From contig NZ_CANLYI010000007.1 in NCBI RefSeq assembly GCF_947495255.1, forward strand, positions 1 through 64,000: 64,000 nucleotides of DNA, in the 5' to 3' direction. The stretch comes from an uncultured Winogradskyella sp. (GTDB lineage: Bacteria; Bacteroidota; Bacteroidia; Flavobacteriales; Flavobacteriaceae). The notes below the pieces were generated by a model, which had not been told where the DNA came from, did no database searches, and saw nothing but the letters and a program-made list of their open reading frames with translations. This document shows, one piece after another, positions 54,862-63,540 of this stretch (position 1 is the stretch's first letter; every line of letters begins with the position of its first letter). Both the position numbers and the translations under genes were made by a program.

Positions 54862-57327
54862 TTGAAACGCTTACATTTTATAATCCTAGCCAGCTTATTC
54901 TTAAGTCTGCTTTCTTTTTCGCAAACCGCCATTGTGAGAGGTGTTATTTTAGATGAAGGTAACACACCAATCGAAAACGTTAATATAAAAGCTAGTACTG
55001 GAGAAGGTACTGCTACTAATAGTAATGGTTTTTACGAACTTAAAATACCTTATGGTGTAGAAATTACAGTTATTTTTTCGCATATTTCTCATGAGCGTGT
55101 GGAGCAGAAATTCTTGTTGAAAAATGGGCAAGAGTTAGAATACAATCCTGTGATGCTTTTAGATGTAGAACAAATAGCAACGGTTGTAATAAATACAAAT
55201 ACGAGATTAAAAGTAGATGGTGTCACTTCTATTTCTCCACAAATGCTTAGAACTATAAAAGGTGCACAACCTGGTGTAGAAAACATATTAAAAACTTTAC
55301 CAGGTGTAAATATTTCTAACGAATTAAGTACACAATACTCTGTAAGAGGTGGTAATTTTGATGAAAACTTAGTTTATGTTAATGAGATAGAAGTCTATAG
55401 ACCTTTTCTAATTCGTTCTGGTAATCAAGAAGGTTTAAGTTTTGTAAATACAGATTTAGTACATAACGTAGATTTCTCAGCAGGTGGTTTTCAAGCTAAA
55501 TATGGAGACAAGCTATCATCAGTATTAGATATCACTTATCGTAATCCTGTAGATTTTGGCATTAGGGCAGACTTAAGCTTATTAGGTGGTAGTCTTTCTG
55601 CAGAAACAGTTTCTAAAGATGGAAAGTTTTCTGGTATTGCAGGTGTTCGTTACAGAGACAATAGCCTGTTATTAAATAGTTTAGAAACTGAAGGTAATGT
55701 AGAACCTATTTTCGCAGATGCGCAAACGTTTTTAACGTATCGCTTTTCGAGTAAATTTCATTTAAACTTTTTAGGAAATATTTCATTAAACAAATACAAC
55801 TTTCAACCCGAAAATAGGCAAACTAATTTCGGAACTATTTCTGACCCAGTTGCACTTTTAGTTTTTTACGAAGGACAAGAAAAAGACAAATACCAAACTT
55901 ATTTTGGTGCTTTAAAAGCTAATTACTTTGTAAATGACGATTTAACATTAAAGTTTATAACATCAGCATATCAAACTACAGAGCAAGAATATTTTGATAT
56001 ATTAGCACAATATCGTTTGGGCGAAGTGAATACAAGTATTGGTGATGAAAATTTAGGAGAAGTAGAATTTAGTGAAGGTATTGGATCTCAATTAACACAT
56101 GCTCGTAACGATTTGGATGCCTTTATTGTTAATGTAGAACACAGAGGTGATTACAAAATTGATGACGAAAGCACAGTCGAGTGGTCTGTAAAATATACTA
56201 ATGAAGATATTAGGGACCGTTTAGTAGAATACGAAATAATTGATTCCGCTGGCTTTTCAATTAGACCACCTCGTTTTAGTCAACCAAATTACCAACCTTA
56301 TGAATCTTTTTCTGGTCCATTAACTGCTTTTGAAAACATCAGAGCTTTAAACCGAATTACAATAAACAGATTTCAAGCTTTTGCTCAATACAGTAAAAGT
56401 ACAAACTGGAATGGTCACGACGTGTTTTACAATGCTGGTATAAGATCGCATAGTTGGAATGTTAGTGGCGAAGGTGTTTCTGGAAAAACTCAAACTGTTT
56501 TTAGTCCAAGAGCACAGTTTACCATTAAACCAAATTGGGAAAAAGATGTACTCTTTAGAGTTGCTGGTGGATTGTACTATCAACCACCTTTTTACAGAGA
56601 ACTTAGAGACTCTACAGGTACCGTGCAACCAGATATAAAAGCTCAAAAATCATATCACTTGGTTTTGGGCAACGAACAAAGTTTTGAAATTTGGGACAGA
56701 CCTTTTAAATTGGTTATAGAAGCTTATTACAAAGGCATGACAGATGTAAATCCTTATACATTAGAAAACGTAAGAGTTCGTTACAGTGCTAAAAACAATG
56801 CAAAAGCATATGCTTATGGATTAGACTTTAGACTCAATGGTGAGTTTGTTCCTGGTACAGAATCGTGGTTTAGTTTTGGCTATTTAAAAACCGAAGAAAA
56901 TATTGATAATCGAGGTTATATTGCAAGACCAACCGATCAACGCTTAAAATTTGGCGCCTTGTTTCAAGATTACGTACCAAACATGCCAGATTTAAAAATG
57001 TATCTTAATTTAGTTTATAACACTGGTGTTCCTGGTGGTTCGCCTAGTTATGCCGATCCTTATAACTATCAAATAAGATTAAGAGATTATAGACGTGCTG
57101 ATTTAGGGATTTCGTATCAAATCGTAAATCCGGAAAGAACCTACGATGCAAAGTGGAAAAAATCAGTAAAAGAACTTTCTATTGGGTTTGAAATTTATAA
57201 CATGTTTGACAATCAAAATTCAATTACCAACACATGGGTAAGAGACGTTTATAGTAAAAGTCAATATGCCATTCCTAATTATTTAACACCACGCGTATTT
57301 AACTTAAGATTGTCTGCTCGGTTTTAA
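54862..57327 (+). CDS. TonB-dependent receptor with CarboxypepD_reg domain (TTG start)
   Basis: The 821-residue protein starts with TTG (54862), giving MKRLHFIILASLFLSLLSFSQ, a good signal peptide; no ATG is available upstream before the previous stop. A CarboxypepD_reg domain (about 22-105) precedes a plug (about 125-230: GAQPGVENILKTLPGVNISNELSTQYSVRGGNFDENLVYVNEI). A 22-strand-type barrel ends in TPRVFNLRLSARF. It should take up a large or scarce substrate across the outer membrane. No SusD partner is present, which argues against glycan uptake. Confidence 0.94.
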   Translation: MKRLHFIILASLFLSLLSFSQTAIVRGVILDEGNTPIENVNIKASTGEGTATNSNGFYELKIPYGVEITVIFSHISHERVEQKFLLKNGQELEYNPVMLLDVEQIATVVINTNTRLKVDGVTSISPQMLRTIKGAQPGVENILKTLPGVNISNELSTQYSVRGGNFDENLVYVNEIEVYRPFLIRSGNQEGLSFVNTDLVHNVDFSAGGFQAKYGDKLSSVLDITYRNPVDFGIRADLSLLGGSLSAETVSKDGKFSGIAGVRYRDNSLLLNSLETEGNVEPIFADAQTFLTYRFSSKFHLNFLGNISLNKYNFQPENRQTNFGTISDPVALLVFYEGQEKDKYQTYFGALKANYFVNDDLTLKFITSAYQTTEQEYFDILAQYRLGEVNTSIGDENLGEVEFSEGIGSQLTHARNDLDAFIVNVEHRGDYKIDDESTVEWSVKYTNEDIRDRLVEYEIIDSAGFSIRPPRFSQPNYQPYESFSGPLTAFENIRALNRITINRFQAFAQYSKSTNWNGHDVFYNAGIRSHSWNVSGEGVSGKTQTVFSPRAQFTIKPNWEKDVLFRVAGGLYYQPPFYRELRDSTGTVQPDIKAQKSYHLVLGNEQSFEIWDRPFKLVIEAYYKGMTDVNPYTLENVRVRYSAKNNAKAYAYGLDFRLNGEFVPGTESWFSFGYLKTEENIDNRGYIARPTDQRLKFGALFQDYVPNMPDLKMYLNLVYNTGVPGGSPSYADPYNYQIRLRDYRRADLGISYQIVNPERTYDAKWKKSVKELSIGFEIYNMFDNQNSITNTWVRDVYSKSQYAIPNYLTPRVFNLRLSARF

Positions 57328-57363
57328 AAATCGTTGAATTGTAACTCTACTAGAAAATTATTG

Positions 57364-58509
57364 TTAAGAATTAACAAATTCATTTAAAGTTTTAATCACA
57401 TAATCTAACTCTTCTTTAGTATTATAAATGCTAAAGGAGAAACGGATTGACGGTCGCTTTAATTTATCTTCAGTTAAAATCTCAGTTAATACATGCGATT
57501 GTTGATTACTTCCACTCTGGCAAGCACTTCCTCTAGAACAAGCTATTCCTTTTAAATCGAGTTGAAATTGTAACATAGCTGCTTTTGCTGGCGCAATTGG
57601 CAAACAAACATTAACTAAAGTATAAGTACTATTTGTTTTATCCGAACAACTTCCATTAAAACTAGCTTCTGGTAAAACTGATTTTAATTGCTGAATAAAG
57701 TAATCCTTTAAGTCAGACACATAAGTTTTGTCTTCTTCAAGGTTAGAATATGCGATTTTTAAGGCTTCATCCATACCAACAATATTGTGTATCGATTCTG
57801 TACCTGCTCTATAACCTCGCTCCTGCTCTCCACCAAAAATTAAGGGTTTTAGACCAGACTCTTTCCTTATAAAACAAAAACCAACACCTTTTGGTCCATG
57901 AAACTTATGAGCACTAGCAGCCAAAAAATCTAAGGGGATATTCTGCAAATCTATTTTATAATGACCTACAGACTGTACTGTATCAGTATGAAATAAAGCA
58001 TTATTAGCTTTACATAAAGTTGCAACACGCTCTAGGTCTAAAATATTACCGACTTCATTATTAATGTGCATTAAACTTACTACAGCTTTATTACTCTTTT
58101 GCAACAATTGCTCTAAATGCGAATAATCGATAAGTCCACAATCATTTAAATCTACATAAGTGATTTTTACATTATATTCTTTTTGTAATTGTTCTGCCGT
58201 ATGTAAAACAGCATGATGCTCTATTTTAGAAGTAATTATTTCATCATAACCTAAATCTCTAACAGCACTTCGTAATGCCAAATTATCAGCTTCTGTACCT
58301 CCAGAGGTAAAAACAATTTCTGATGCAGACACATTAAAATAAGAAGCAATATTTTTTCTGCATTGTTCTAAAAGTGCCTTAGACGAACGTCCAAAACTAT
58401 GTGTTGACGATGCATTACCATAGCTTTCTCGCATAACTTTTGTAATACGCTCTATTACTTCTGGTCGTATTGCTGTAGTTGCCGCGTTATCTAAATATAC
58501 CTGCTTCAT
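57364..58509 (-). CDS. Cysteine desulfurase (NifS/IscS-like)
   Basis: This PLP enzyme moves sulfur from cysteine to acceptor proteins for Fe-S clusters or thiolation. The 381-residue protein begins VYLDNAATTAIRPEV and has the PLP lysine in ASAHKFHGPKGVGF and the catalytic Cys in CSRGSACQSGSNQQSHVL. Its length fits group I desulfurases (IscS/NifS), distinct from SufS. No iscU or thiI gene is beside it, so the acceptor is unclear. Confidence 0.93.
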   Translation of the reverse strand: MKQVYLDNAATTAIRPEVIERITKVMRESYGNASSTHSFGRSSKALLEQCRKNIASYFNVSASEIVFTSGGTEADNLALRSAVRDLGYDEIITSKIEHHAVLHTAEQLQKEYNVKITYVDLNDCGLIDYSHLEQLLQKSNKAVVSLMHINNEVGNILDLERVATLCKANNALFHTDTVQSVGHYKIDLQNIPLDFLAASAHKFHGPKGVGFCFIRKESGLKPLIFGGEQERGYRAGTESIHNIVGMDEALKIAYSNLEEDKTYVSDLKDYFIQQLKSVLPEASFNGSCSDKTNSTYTLVNVCLPIAPAKAAMLQFQLDLKGIACSRGSACQSGSNQQSHVLTEILTEDKLKRPSIRFSFSIYNTKEELDYVIKTLNEFVNS

Positions 58510-58541
58510 TGTTTAGGGGAAATTTTAACCTGAGTTTATCA

Positions 58542-58549
58542 CAAAAATA
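58542..58549 (-). promoter_or_regulatory. -7 box (TATTTTTG) of the cysteine desulfurase gene
   Basis: This exact TAnnTTTG match on the minus strand lies 33 bases before the ATG at 58509. It sits in a 114-base divergent gap shared with the Asp-rich lipoprotein gene. Confidence 0.45.
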
Positions 58550-58623
58550 TTATAAATAAAATTATTTAGTTGATGAAGCGTTATAACTTTACAAATCTTT
58601 TATTTTTGTTTAAAATTGAATCT

Positions 58624-59604
58624 ATGATACGTCGTTTTTTTATAATCTTTTTTTTAGCGTTTTTAACTACCTGTGATGATGGTGATATTTTATCTATAGA
58701 CCTCGATTTTGATGGTGAATTAGAACGTTGTGAAAACGACATAGATTCTTATGTGCTATATGACACACGCGACGACCCAAACGAAGCGTTGTTACTTATT
58801 ATAGAACGTGATGACACCAATGAATTACTGTTCACAAAACCAACCATGATTGGAGCTCCAACGGAATTAGTAATAACTGAAGGTGGTGACACTCAATTTA
58901 TTTATAGATCCTATAGTAGAGCTATTGAAAGTGGCGAATTATGTGATGTAATACCTCCTAACGACCTCACAGTACTAGAAAATTACCCAGCACCAAGCGG
59001 GACAGTTAAAGTTAGTACAACTATAGAAGATGACGACAACGATGGCATACCAACAGAATATGAAGGATTGGCAGGTGATCCAGATGAAAATGGTATTTAT
59101 TGGGATTCTTTAGATTCTGACCTTGACGGAATCCCTGATTACTTAGATCAAGATGATGATAACGACAATGTATTAACTAAAAATGAAATTGATACTGACA
59201 ATTTAGATGGAGATGACAACCCTACAACAGGTTATTTAGATACAGATGGTGATCTTATTCCTGATTATTTAGATGAAGATGATGATGGCGATGGTATAGA
59301 TACAAGACGAGAAGATGATAGCGCTGAAGGTAAAGACCCAAGAGCTTTTGATAATTATGTCGTAAATACAGAAGGTGTTAGTGTTTATCGCTATTTATAT
59401 AATTATGTTGATGATAACATTAACGCCAATCAAGAATTCGATGATTCAGGATTTATTGATAACATTTATACAAGATCCGTAACCACAAGTTTTGTTATAG
59501 AAAATGCAAATTTTACAATCATAAGCTCAGACTACATCGATTTTGGGACTTTTGAAAGTTCTTTTGACGTATTAATTGAGGCACCTGTTGAAGAAGCAGA
59601 TTAA
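58624..59604 (+). CDS. Asp-rich calcium-type repeat lipoprotein
   Basis: The ATG at 58624 (MIRRFFIIFFLAFLTTC) gives 326 residues with a lipobox at Cys17; an upstream ATG would add 18 residues before the signal. The middle contains thrombospondin-type-3-like Asp repeats (EDDDNDGIPTEYEG, DSDLDGIPDYLDQDDDNDN, DTDGDLIPDYLDEDDDGDGID) that should bind calcium. Flanking regions are beta-rich. It is likely a surface or periplasmic lipoprotein of unknown role. Its stop overlaps the stop of the convergent Smr gene by four bases. Confidence 0.82.
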   Translation: MIRRFFIIFFLAFLTTCDDGDILSIDLDFDGELERCENDIDSYVLYDTRDDPNEALLLIIERDDTNELLFTKPTMIGAPTELVITEGGDTQFIYRSYSRAIESGELCDVIPPNDLTVLENYPAPSGTVKVSTTIEDDDNDGIPTEYEGLAGDPDENGIYWDSLDSDLDGIPDYLDQDDDNDNVLTKNEIDTDNLDGDDNPTTGYLDTDGDLIPDYLDEDDDGDGIDTRREDDSAEGKDPRAFDNYVVNTEGVSVYRYLYNYVDDNINANQEFDDSGFIDNIYTRSVTTSFVIENANFTIISSDYIDFGTFESSFDVLIEAPVEEAD

Positions 59605-60158
59605 GGCGCAATATTCTGAAGAATACTAACCTCTGTTGCACCTAATCCGTAAGTTTTGTAATCAGCATCGTAGAATCTTACATTATTATAACGACTAAAT
59701 AGTGTCTCTAACTCCTGCTTAAGCACACCTTCACCTTTGCCATGTATAAATACTATTTTAGGTATACGTTTTCGTATGGCAAATTCTAATTGACCTCTAG
59801 CTGTATCTAATTGAAGATTGAGCATATCAAAATTAGACATACCTCTAGAAGATTTTGTTAAATGATGTATGTGTAAATCAACTTCAAACTTTGGTGCATT
59901 TCTTTCCTTTGGTTTTACCGTTGGTGCTGATGTACGCTTTTTTGATTCCTTTTCTTTTTTCACAGCGTCAAAGTCTGTATTGTAAACAGCATTTTCAAGT
60001 GAATTCCCAGAAGACCTTAGCATAAGTTCTCGTGCTTCAAACTGTAAATCGAAACCGTCACTATCTTCAACCGTAATTTGATTTTCTGAAATCTTTGTAA
60101 CAATACCTGAAATATCATCATCGATTGTTTCAACCGCATCACCTACTTTAAACTTCAT
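59601..60158 (-). CDS. Smr domain protein with N-terminal SH3-like domain (DUF2027-like)
   Basis: The 185-residue protein starts with a small SH3-like domain (about 1-45: KFKVGDAVETIDDDISGIVTKI). A linker follows, then a C-terminal Smr domain (about 95-180: FEVDLHIHHL and IVFIHGKGEGVLKQEL). The HGKGEGVL loop is the nuclease-type motif of Smr domains, also found at the end of MutS2. It lacks MutS domains, so it may act as a free-standing nicking or RNA-cleaving enzyme. The downstream membrane gene overlaps its start by 11 bases. Confidence 0.85.
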   Translation of the reverse strand: MKFKVGDAVETIDDDISGIVTKISENQITVEDSDGFDLQFEARELMLRSSGNSLENAVYNTDFDAVKKEKESKKRTSAPTVKPKERNAPKFEVDLHIHHLTKSSRGMSNFDMLNLQLDTARGQLEFAIRKRIPKIVFIHGKGEGVLKQELETLFSRYNNVRFYDADYKTYGLGATEVSILQNIAP

Positions 60159-60363
60159 CTTCTTTTTCTGTTTTTACGAAAGACTCTTCGGGTTTATCAA
60201 ATTTACTAGGAATATTTCTTGAAGTTCTATAAATTCCAAACATCAATAACGCGATTCCTCCTATTAATAAATAAGCATTTTGTTCTTGTTGAGCATTTGC
60301 ATAAAAAGCAATTAGGCCACCAACTACGATACAGAAAAAGTTTATAGATCTAGATATATTCAT
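60148..60363 (-). CDS. Two-helix small membrane protein
   Basis: The 71-residue protein has two membrane helices (about 5-24 and 29-45: SINFFCIVVGGLIAFYA, AYLLIGGIALLMFGIY) and an acidic C-terminal tail. The family is unknown. It begins the unit and overlaps the Smr gene by 11 bases, so the two are translationally coupled. Confidence 0.65.
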   Translation of the reverse strand: MNISRSINFFCIVVGGLIAFYANAQQEQNAYLLIGGIALLMFGIYRTSRNIPSKFDKPEESFVKTEKEDEV

Positions 60364-60386
60364 AATTAATAATGTGTTTCACTATG

Positions 60387-60419
60387 CAAAAATAAGGTTT
60401 AGAAAAATATTAACTGCAA
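60387..60419 (-). promoter_or_regulatory. Promoter (TTG-N22-TATTTTTG) of the small membrane protein/Smr unit
   Basis: On the minus strand TTG (60419-60417) and TATTTTTG (60394-60387) lie 24 bases ahead of the ATG at 60363. Confidence 0.55.
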
Positions 60420-60455
60420 TTACTAAAGTATTTAGCAAATTCTTAATTTAGCAAC

Positions 60456-60761
60456 ATGTTATTATTTGCTAAAGGAATAGAAGATTACATGTTGCCTTGC
60501 CTAAACAAAAAAATTTTAGGTTTTGAATGTATGGGTTGTGGCATACAACGTTCTATTGCTTTAATTTTTGAAGGGAAACTCATTGATGCCTTTTTTATGT
60601 ATCCTGCCATTTACACTTTGATAGGATTTTTTGGATTTCTGATTGTAAACAGTTTTAAGAATTTTAAAAACAGCAATAAAATTATATTTATATTAGCGAT
60701 ATCTAATGTTATTATTATCGTTGGAAACTTTCTAATCAAACTTTATTTAAAACAAATTTAA
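60456..60761 (+). CDS. DUF2752 membrane protein
   Basis: The 101-residue protein shows the DUF2752 pattern: CLNKKILGFECMGCGIQRSIALIFEGKLIDAFFMYPAIYT (the CxGCGxxR motif). A C-terminal membrane helix pair follows. The function of the family is unknown. It sits two bases before a CCC-motif membrane protein gene, a pairing often seen in flavobacteria. Confidence 0.88.
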   Translation: MLLFAKGIEDYMLPCLNKKILGFECMGCGIQRSIALIFEGKLIDAFFMYPAIYTLIGFFGFLIVNSFKNFKNSNKIIFILAISNVIIIVGNFLIKLYLKQI

Positions 60762-60763
60762 CT

Positions 60764-61111
60764 ATGGAACAACAAAAACTAAATCCTGCTATCGTTTACG
60801 TTTTATCGATTATTGGTCTTTTATGCTGCTGCTTTGGTGGACTTGGTATATTACTATCTGCACCTGCATTTTTTGTAGCACAAAGCGGATTGAAAAAAGC
60901 AAGTTTAAGTCCTGATGATTATGATCCAGCAAGTGTTAAAGCTATGAGCACTGCTAAGATACTGGCTTTGGTTGTTACCATTATATGTGGAATAACATTA
61001 ATATATAACATTTACGACTTATCAACTGGTGGTCTTGAAGATAGAATGCTAATATTTGAAGAGTTTATGAAAGGTTATGAGCAAGGTGTGCAAGATGCTG
61101 CAGCTGAATAA
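60764..61111 (+). CDS. CCC-motif membrane protein
   Basis: The 115-residue protein has an N-terminal helix with a run of three cysteines (IGLLCCCFGGLGILLSAPAFFVA). A second membrane helix follows (about 65-85, ILALVVTIICGITLIYNIY), then an acidic tail (EQGVQDAAAE). Three cysteines at the membrane interface are the family mark. No function is known. It is cotranscribed with DUF2752, from which it is separated by two bases. Confidence 0.85.
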   Translation: MEQQKLNPAIVYVLSIIGLLCCCFGGLGILLSAPAFFVAQSGLKKASLSPDDYDPASVKAMSTAKILALVVTIICGITLIYNIYDLSTGGLEDRMLIFEEFMKGYEQGVQDAAAE

Positions 61112-61132
61112 TTAGTTATAAATACAAAACTT

Positions 61133-61168
61133 AAAAAGCGATTTTCTTAATTGAAAATCGCTTTTTTT
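61133..61168. terminator. Bidirectional terminator
   Basis: A 14-bp perfect stem (AAAAAGCGATTTTC with GAAAATCGCTTTTT) with a 6-base loop lies between the CCC-motif gene and the convergent rocD gene. Confidence 0.92.
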
Positions 61169-61190
61169 ATACTATAAATTTAAATAAATA

Positions 61191-62471
61191 TTACTTCTCA
61201 AACGCTTTTAAAGTTTTTGTGATAATAGCCACACAATCTAACAACTGTTCTTTAGTCATTACTAAAGGTGGTGCAAAACGGATAATATTACCATGCGTTG
61301 GTTTTGCTAATAATCCGTTATCTCTTAGCTTCATACAGATATTCCAAGCAGTTTCACTTTCTTCTGTGTCATTGATTAAAATGGCATTTAATAAGCCTTT
61401 TCCTCTTACACCATTAACAATAGAACTGGTTTCAATAAATTTAGATAATTCAGCTCTAAATAATTCCCCTAATTCTTGTGCGTTATTTGCTAATTCTTCG
61501 TCTTTTATAACTTCTAGCGCAGCCATACCAATTGCAGCAGCAACAGGATTTCCTCCAAATGTACTTCCGTGGTTTCCTGGTTTAATAACATCCATAATAT
61601 CATTATTTGCTAAAACAGCTGACACAGGATATGCTCCTCCAGATAAGGCTTTACCTAAAATTAAAATATCAGCTTTAACTTCTGGTGTACCAGAACAATG
61701 CTTATCTGCACAGCTGCAGTTACCACAAGTTGCTAATAAACGACCTGTTCTTGCAATACCAGTTTGTACTTCGTCTGCAATAAATAAAACATTATATTTT
61801 TCACATAAAGCTTTTGCTTTCGCTAAATAACCTTCGCTTGGCACGTAAACGCCTGCTTCACCTTGAATTGGTTCTACTAAGAAACCTGCAACATTAGGAT
61901 TAGCTTTTAAAGTATCCTCTAAAGCTTCTAAATTATCGTATTCAATTTTAATAAAACCATTAGTATATGGTCCAAAGTTTTTACGAGCAACAGGGTCATT
62001 ACTAAACGAAATAATAGTCGTTGTTCTTCCGTGGAAGTTATTTTCACAAACTACAATTTCAGCTTCATTCTCATCAATTCCTTTTACCTCATAAGCCCAT
62101 TTTCTACAAAGTTTTAAAGCCGTTTCTACAGCTTCAGCTCCTGTATTCATTGGTAACAGTTTGTCGAAATGAAAGGTCTCAGTAGCATATTTTTCAAACT
62201 TACCTAACATGTCATTATAAAATGCTCTCGATGTTAAGGTTAAAGTTTTTGCTTGCTCAGTCATTGCACCAACAATTTTTGGATGACAATGTCCTTGGTT
62301 TACTGCAGAATATGCTGAAAGAAAATCGTAATACTTCTTTCCTTCTACATCCCAAACAAAGACACCTTCTCCTCTACTCAATACTACAGGTAGCGGATGG
62401 TAATTGTGTGCACCATACTTGTTTTCTAAATCTATCGCTTCTTGCGACGTTAATTGGTCTAAAACAGCCAT
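61191..62471 (-). CDS. rocD: Ornithine--oxo-acid transaminase with Cys-rich insertion
   Basis: This class III aminotransferase converts ornithine and 2-oxoglutarate to glutamate semialdehyde and glutamate. The 426-residue protein has HGRTTTIISFSNDP, DEVQTGIARTGRLL, PLP lysine Lys274 in LILGKALSGG and STFGGNP. Between RTGRLLATC and EVKADIL a cysteine cluster occurs (Cys249, Cys252, Cys254, Cys259 in CGNCSCADKHC) that is missing in most homologues outside the phylum. It could bind a metal ion or act as a redox switch. It is a single gene. Confidence 0.95.
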   Translation of the reverse strand: MAVLDQLTSQEAIDLENKYGAHNYHPLPVVLSRGEGVFVWDVEGKKYYDFLSAYSAVNQGHCHPKIVGAMTEQAKTLTLTSRAFYNDMLGKFEKYATETFHFDKLLPMNTGAEAVETALKLCRKWAYEVKGIDENEAEIVVCENNFHGRTTTIISFSNDPVARKNFGPYTNGFIKIEYDNLEALEDTLKANPNVAGFLVEPIQGEAGVYVPSEGYLAKAKALCEKYNVLFIADEVQTGIARTGRLLATCGNCSCADKHCSGTPEVKADILILGKALSGGAYPVSAVLANNDIMDVIKPGNHGSTFGGNPVAAAIGMAALEVIKDEELANNAQELGELFRAELSKFIETSSIVNGVRGKGLLNAILINDTEESETAWNICMKLRDNGLLAKPTHGNIIRFAPPLVMTKEQLLDCVAIITKTLKAFEK

Positions 62472-62612
62472 TTTAAAAATAATTTAATAAATGAATAAAA
62501 TATCCATTCCTTATCTACCTTTATCCTTTCGAAGTGTCCGAAAATTCAGCGTGGGAAAGAAATCATCCCTAAGAAACTGCAAATTAGTAAATATTCCTTT
62601 TGGTTTTTAGTC

Positions 62613-62999
62613 TCATTCAGAAATTTTTGATGATAATGAAGAAATTTGAAGTTCTAAGCGTTTCATTTCGCGTTGAAGCGCATTTCTATGCAATTGTAAC
62701 CAAGCGTACATTTTAATCATACACATGGTTGTGAAGCACACAAAAAATCCTGAAACCCAAAGTATTAAATCTTTAGTTGATTCTGCTTTGAAAGCTTCAA
62801 CTACACAATATATAAGAAATCCGAGTGCCACTAAATTTACAATATGCATTACAATGGTAAACCACAAATTTTTCCCTTTGTATAAACCAGCAATCATAGC
62901 AAATACGCTTTGTTCTTCTAAATCATCGTAAAATTTAGCTTCTTCCTCTGTTAGTGTTTCTTTAATTAATTGGTCTATGTCGTCAGTTTTAGTTTTCAT
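62613..62999 (-). CDS. Two-helix membrane protein paired with the sigma factor (DUF6768-like)
   Basis: The 128-residue protein has an acidic N-terminal region (TDDIDQLIKETLTEEEAKFYDDLEEQSVF). Two membrane helices follow (about 47-69 and 77-98), then a C-terminal coiled coil (LQREMKRLELQISSL). Its start overlaps the upstream ECF sigma gene by 11 bases, so it is probably a membrane partner controlling that sigma factor. The zinc-type anti-sigma motif is absent. The family assignment is tentative. Confidence 0.75.
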   Translation of the reverse strand: MKTKTDDIDQLIKETLTEEEAKFYDDLEEQSVFAMIAGLYKGKNLWFTIVMHIVNLVALGFLIYCVVEAFKAESTKDLILWVSGFFVCFTTMCMIKMYAWLQLHRNALQREMKRLELQISSLSSKISE

Positions 63000-63540
63000 A
63001 ATCGTTATTTTTTAATGTTGTTTTTAATTTTTCTCTCGCATGGAATAGTCGCGATTTAGCTGTTCCGATAGATATATGTAATAATTCGCTAATCTGTTTT
63101 AAGCTATACGATTCAATGTAGAAAAGTTGTACTACTATTTTTTGACCCTCTGGCAATTGGTTTATAGCCTTTAATAAACGTTGCTTTAAAAGCGTGTTTT
63201 CTGAATAAAATTGGTCTTCACTGCCTAGTTCTAATTCTGAATTAATATTTCGTTTCTTATGCTTAGATTGTAATCGTAACCAATCCGTTGCTTTATTAGT
63301 CACTATTCTATATGCCCAAAATTTGAATTGTTTTGGGTCTTTTAAACTTTCAATTTTATGAATAATAATCGACCAGCTATCTTGGGCAATATCCTTTGCT
63401 GCGTCTTTATCTTTTACCAACCAATAGGCTTTATCGCAAAATAATTTGTGCCATCGTTTAACCAAAGCTGCCAGTGCTTTTTTGTCTCCACTTTTATAAG
63501 CTTCAACTAATGCTTCGTCAATACTTTGGTTTGGTTTCAA
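62989..63540 (-). CDS. ECF-type RNA polymerase sigma factor (TTG start)
   Basis: The 183-residue protein has region 2 (about 15-85: LVKRWHKLFCDKAYWLVKDKDAAKDIAQDSWSIIIHKI) and region 4 (about 130-175: IVVQLFYIESYSLKQISELLHISIGTAKSRLFHAREKLKT). TTG at 63540 immediately follows the TAA stop of the preceding SRPBCC gene in the same frame. No later ATG exists before region 2, so TTG is the start. The operon order SRPBCC, sigma, two-helix protein suggests stress-type regulation. Confidence 0.92.
   Translation of the reverse strand: MKPNQSIDEALVEAYKSGDKKALAALVKRWHKLFCDKAYWLVKDKDAAKDIAQDSWSIIIHKIESLKDPKQFKFWAYRIVTNKATDWLRLQSKHKKRNINSELELGSEDQFYSENTLLKQRLLKAINQLPEGQKIVVQLFYIESYSLKQISELLHISIGTAKSRLFHAREKLKTTLKNNDYEN

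Noticed and set aside
61219-61830. 203-codon plus-strand ORF opposite rocD
   Set aside because: It lies entirely antisense to a conserved enzyme and shows no recognisable domain.
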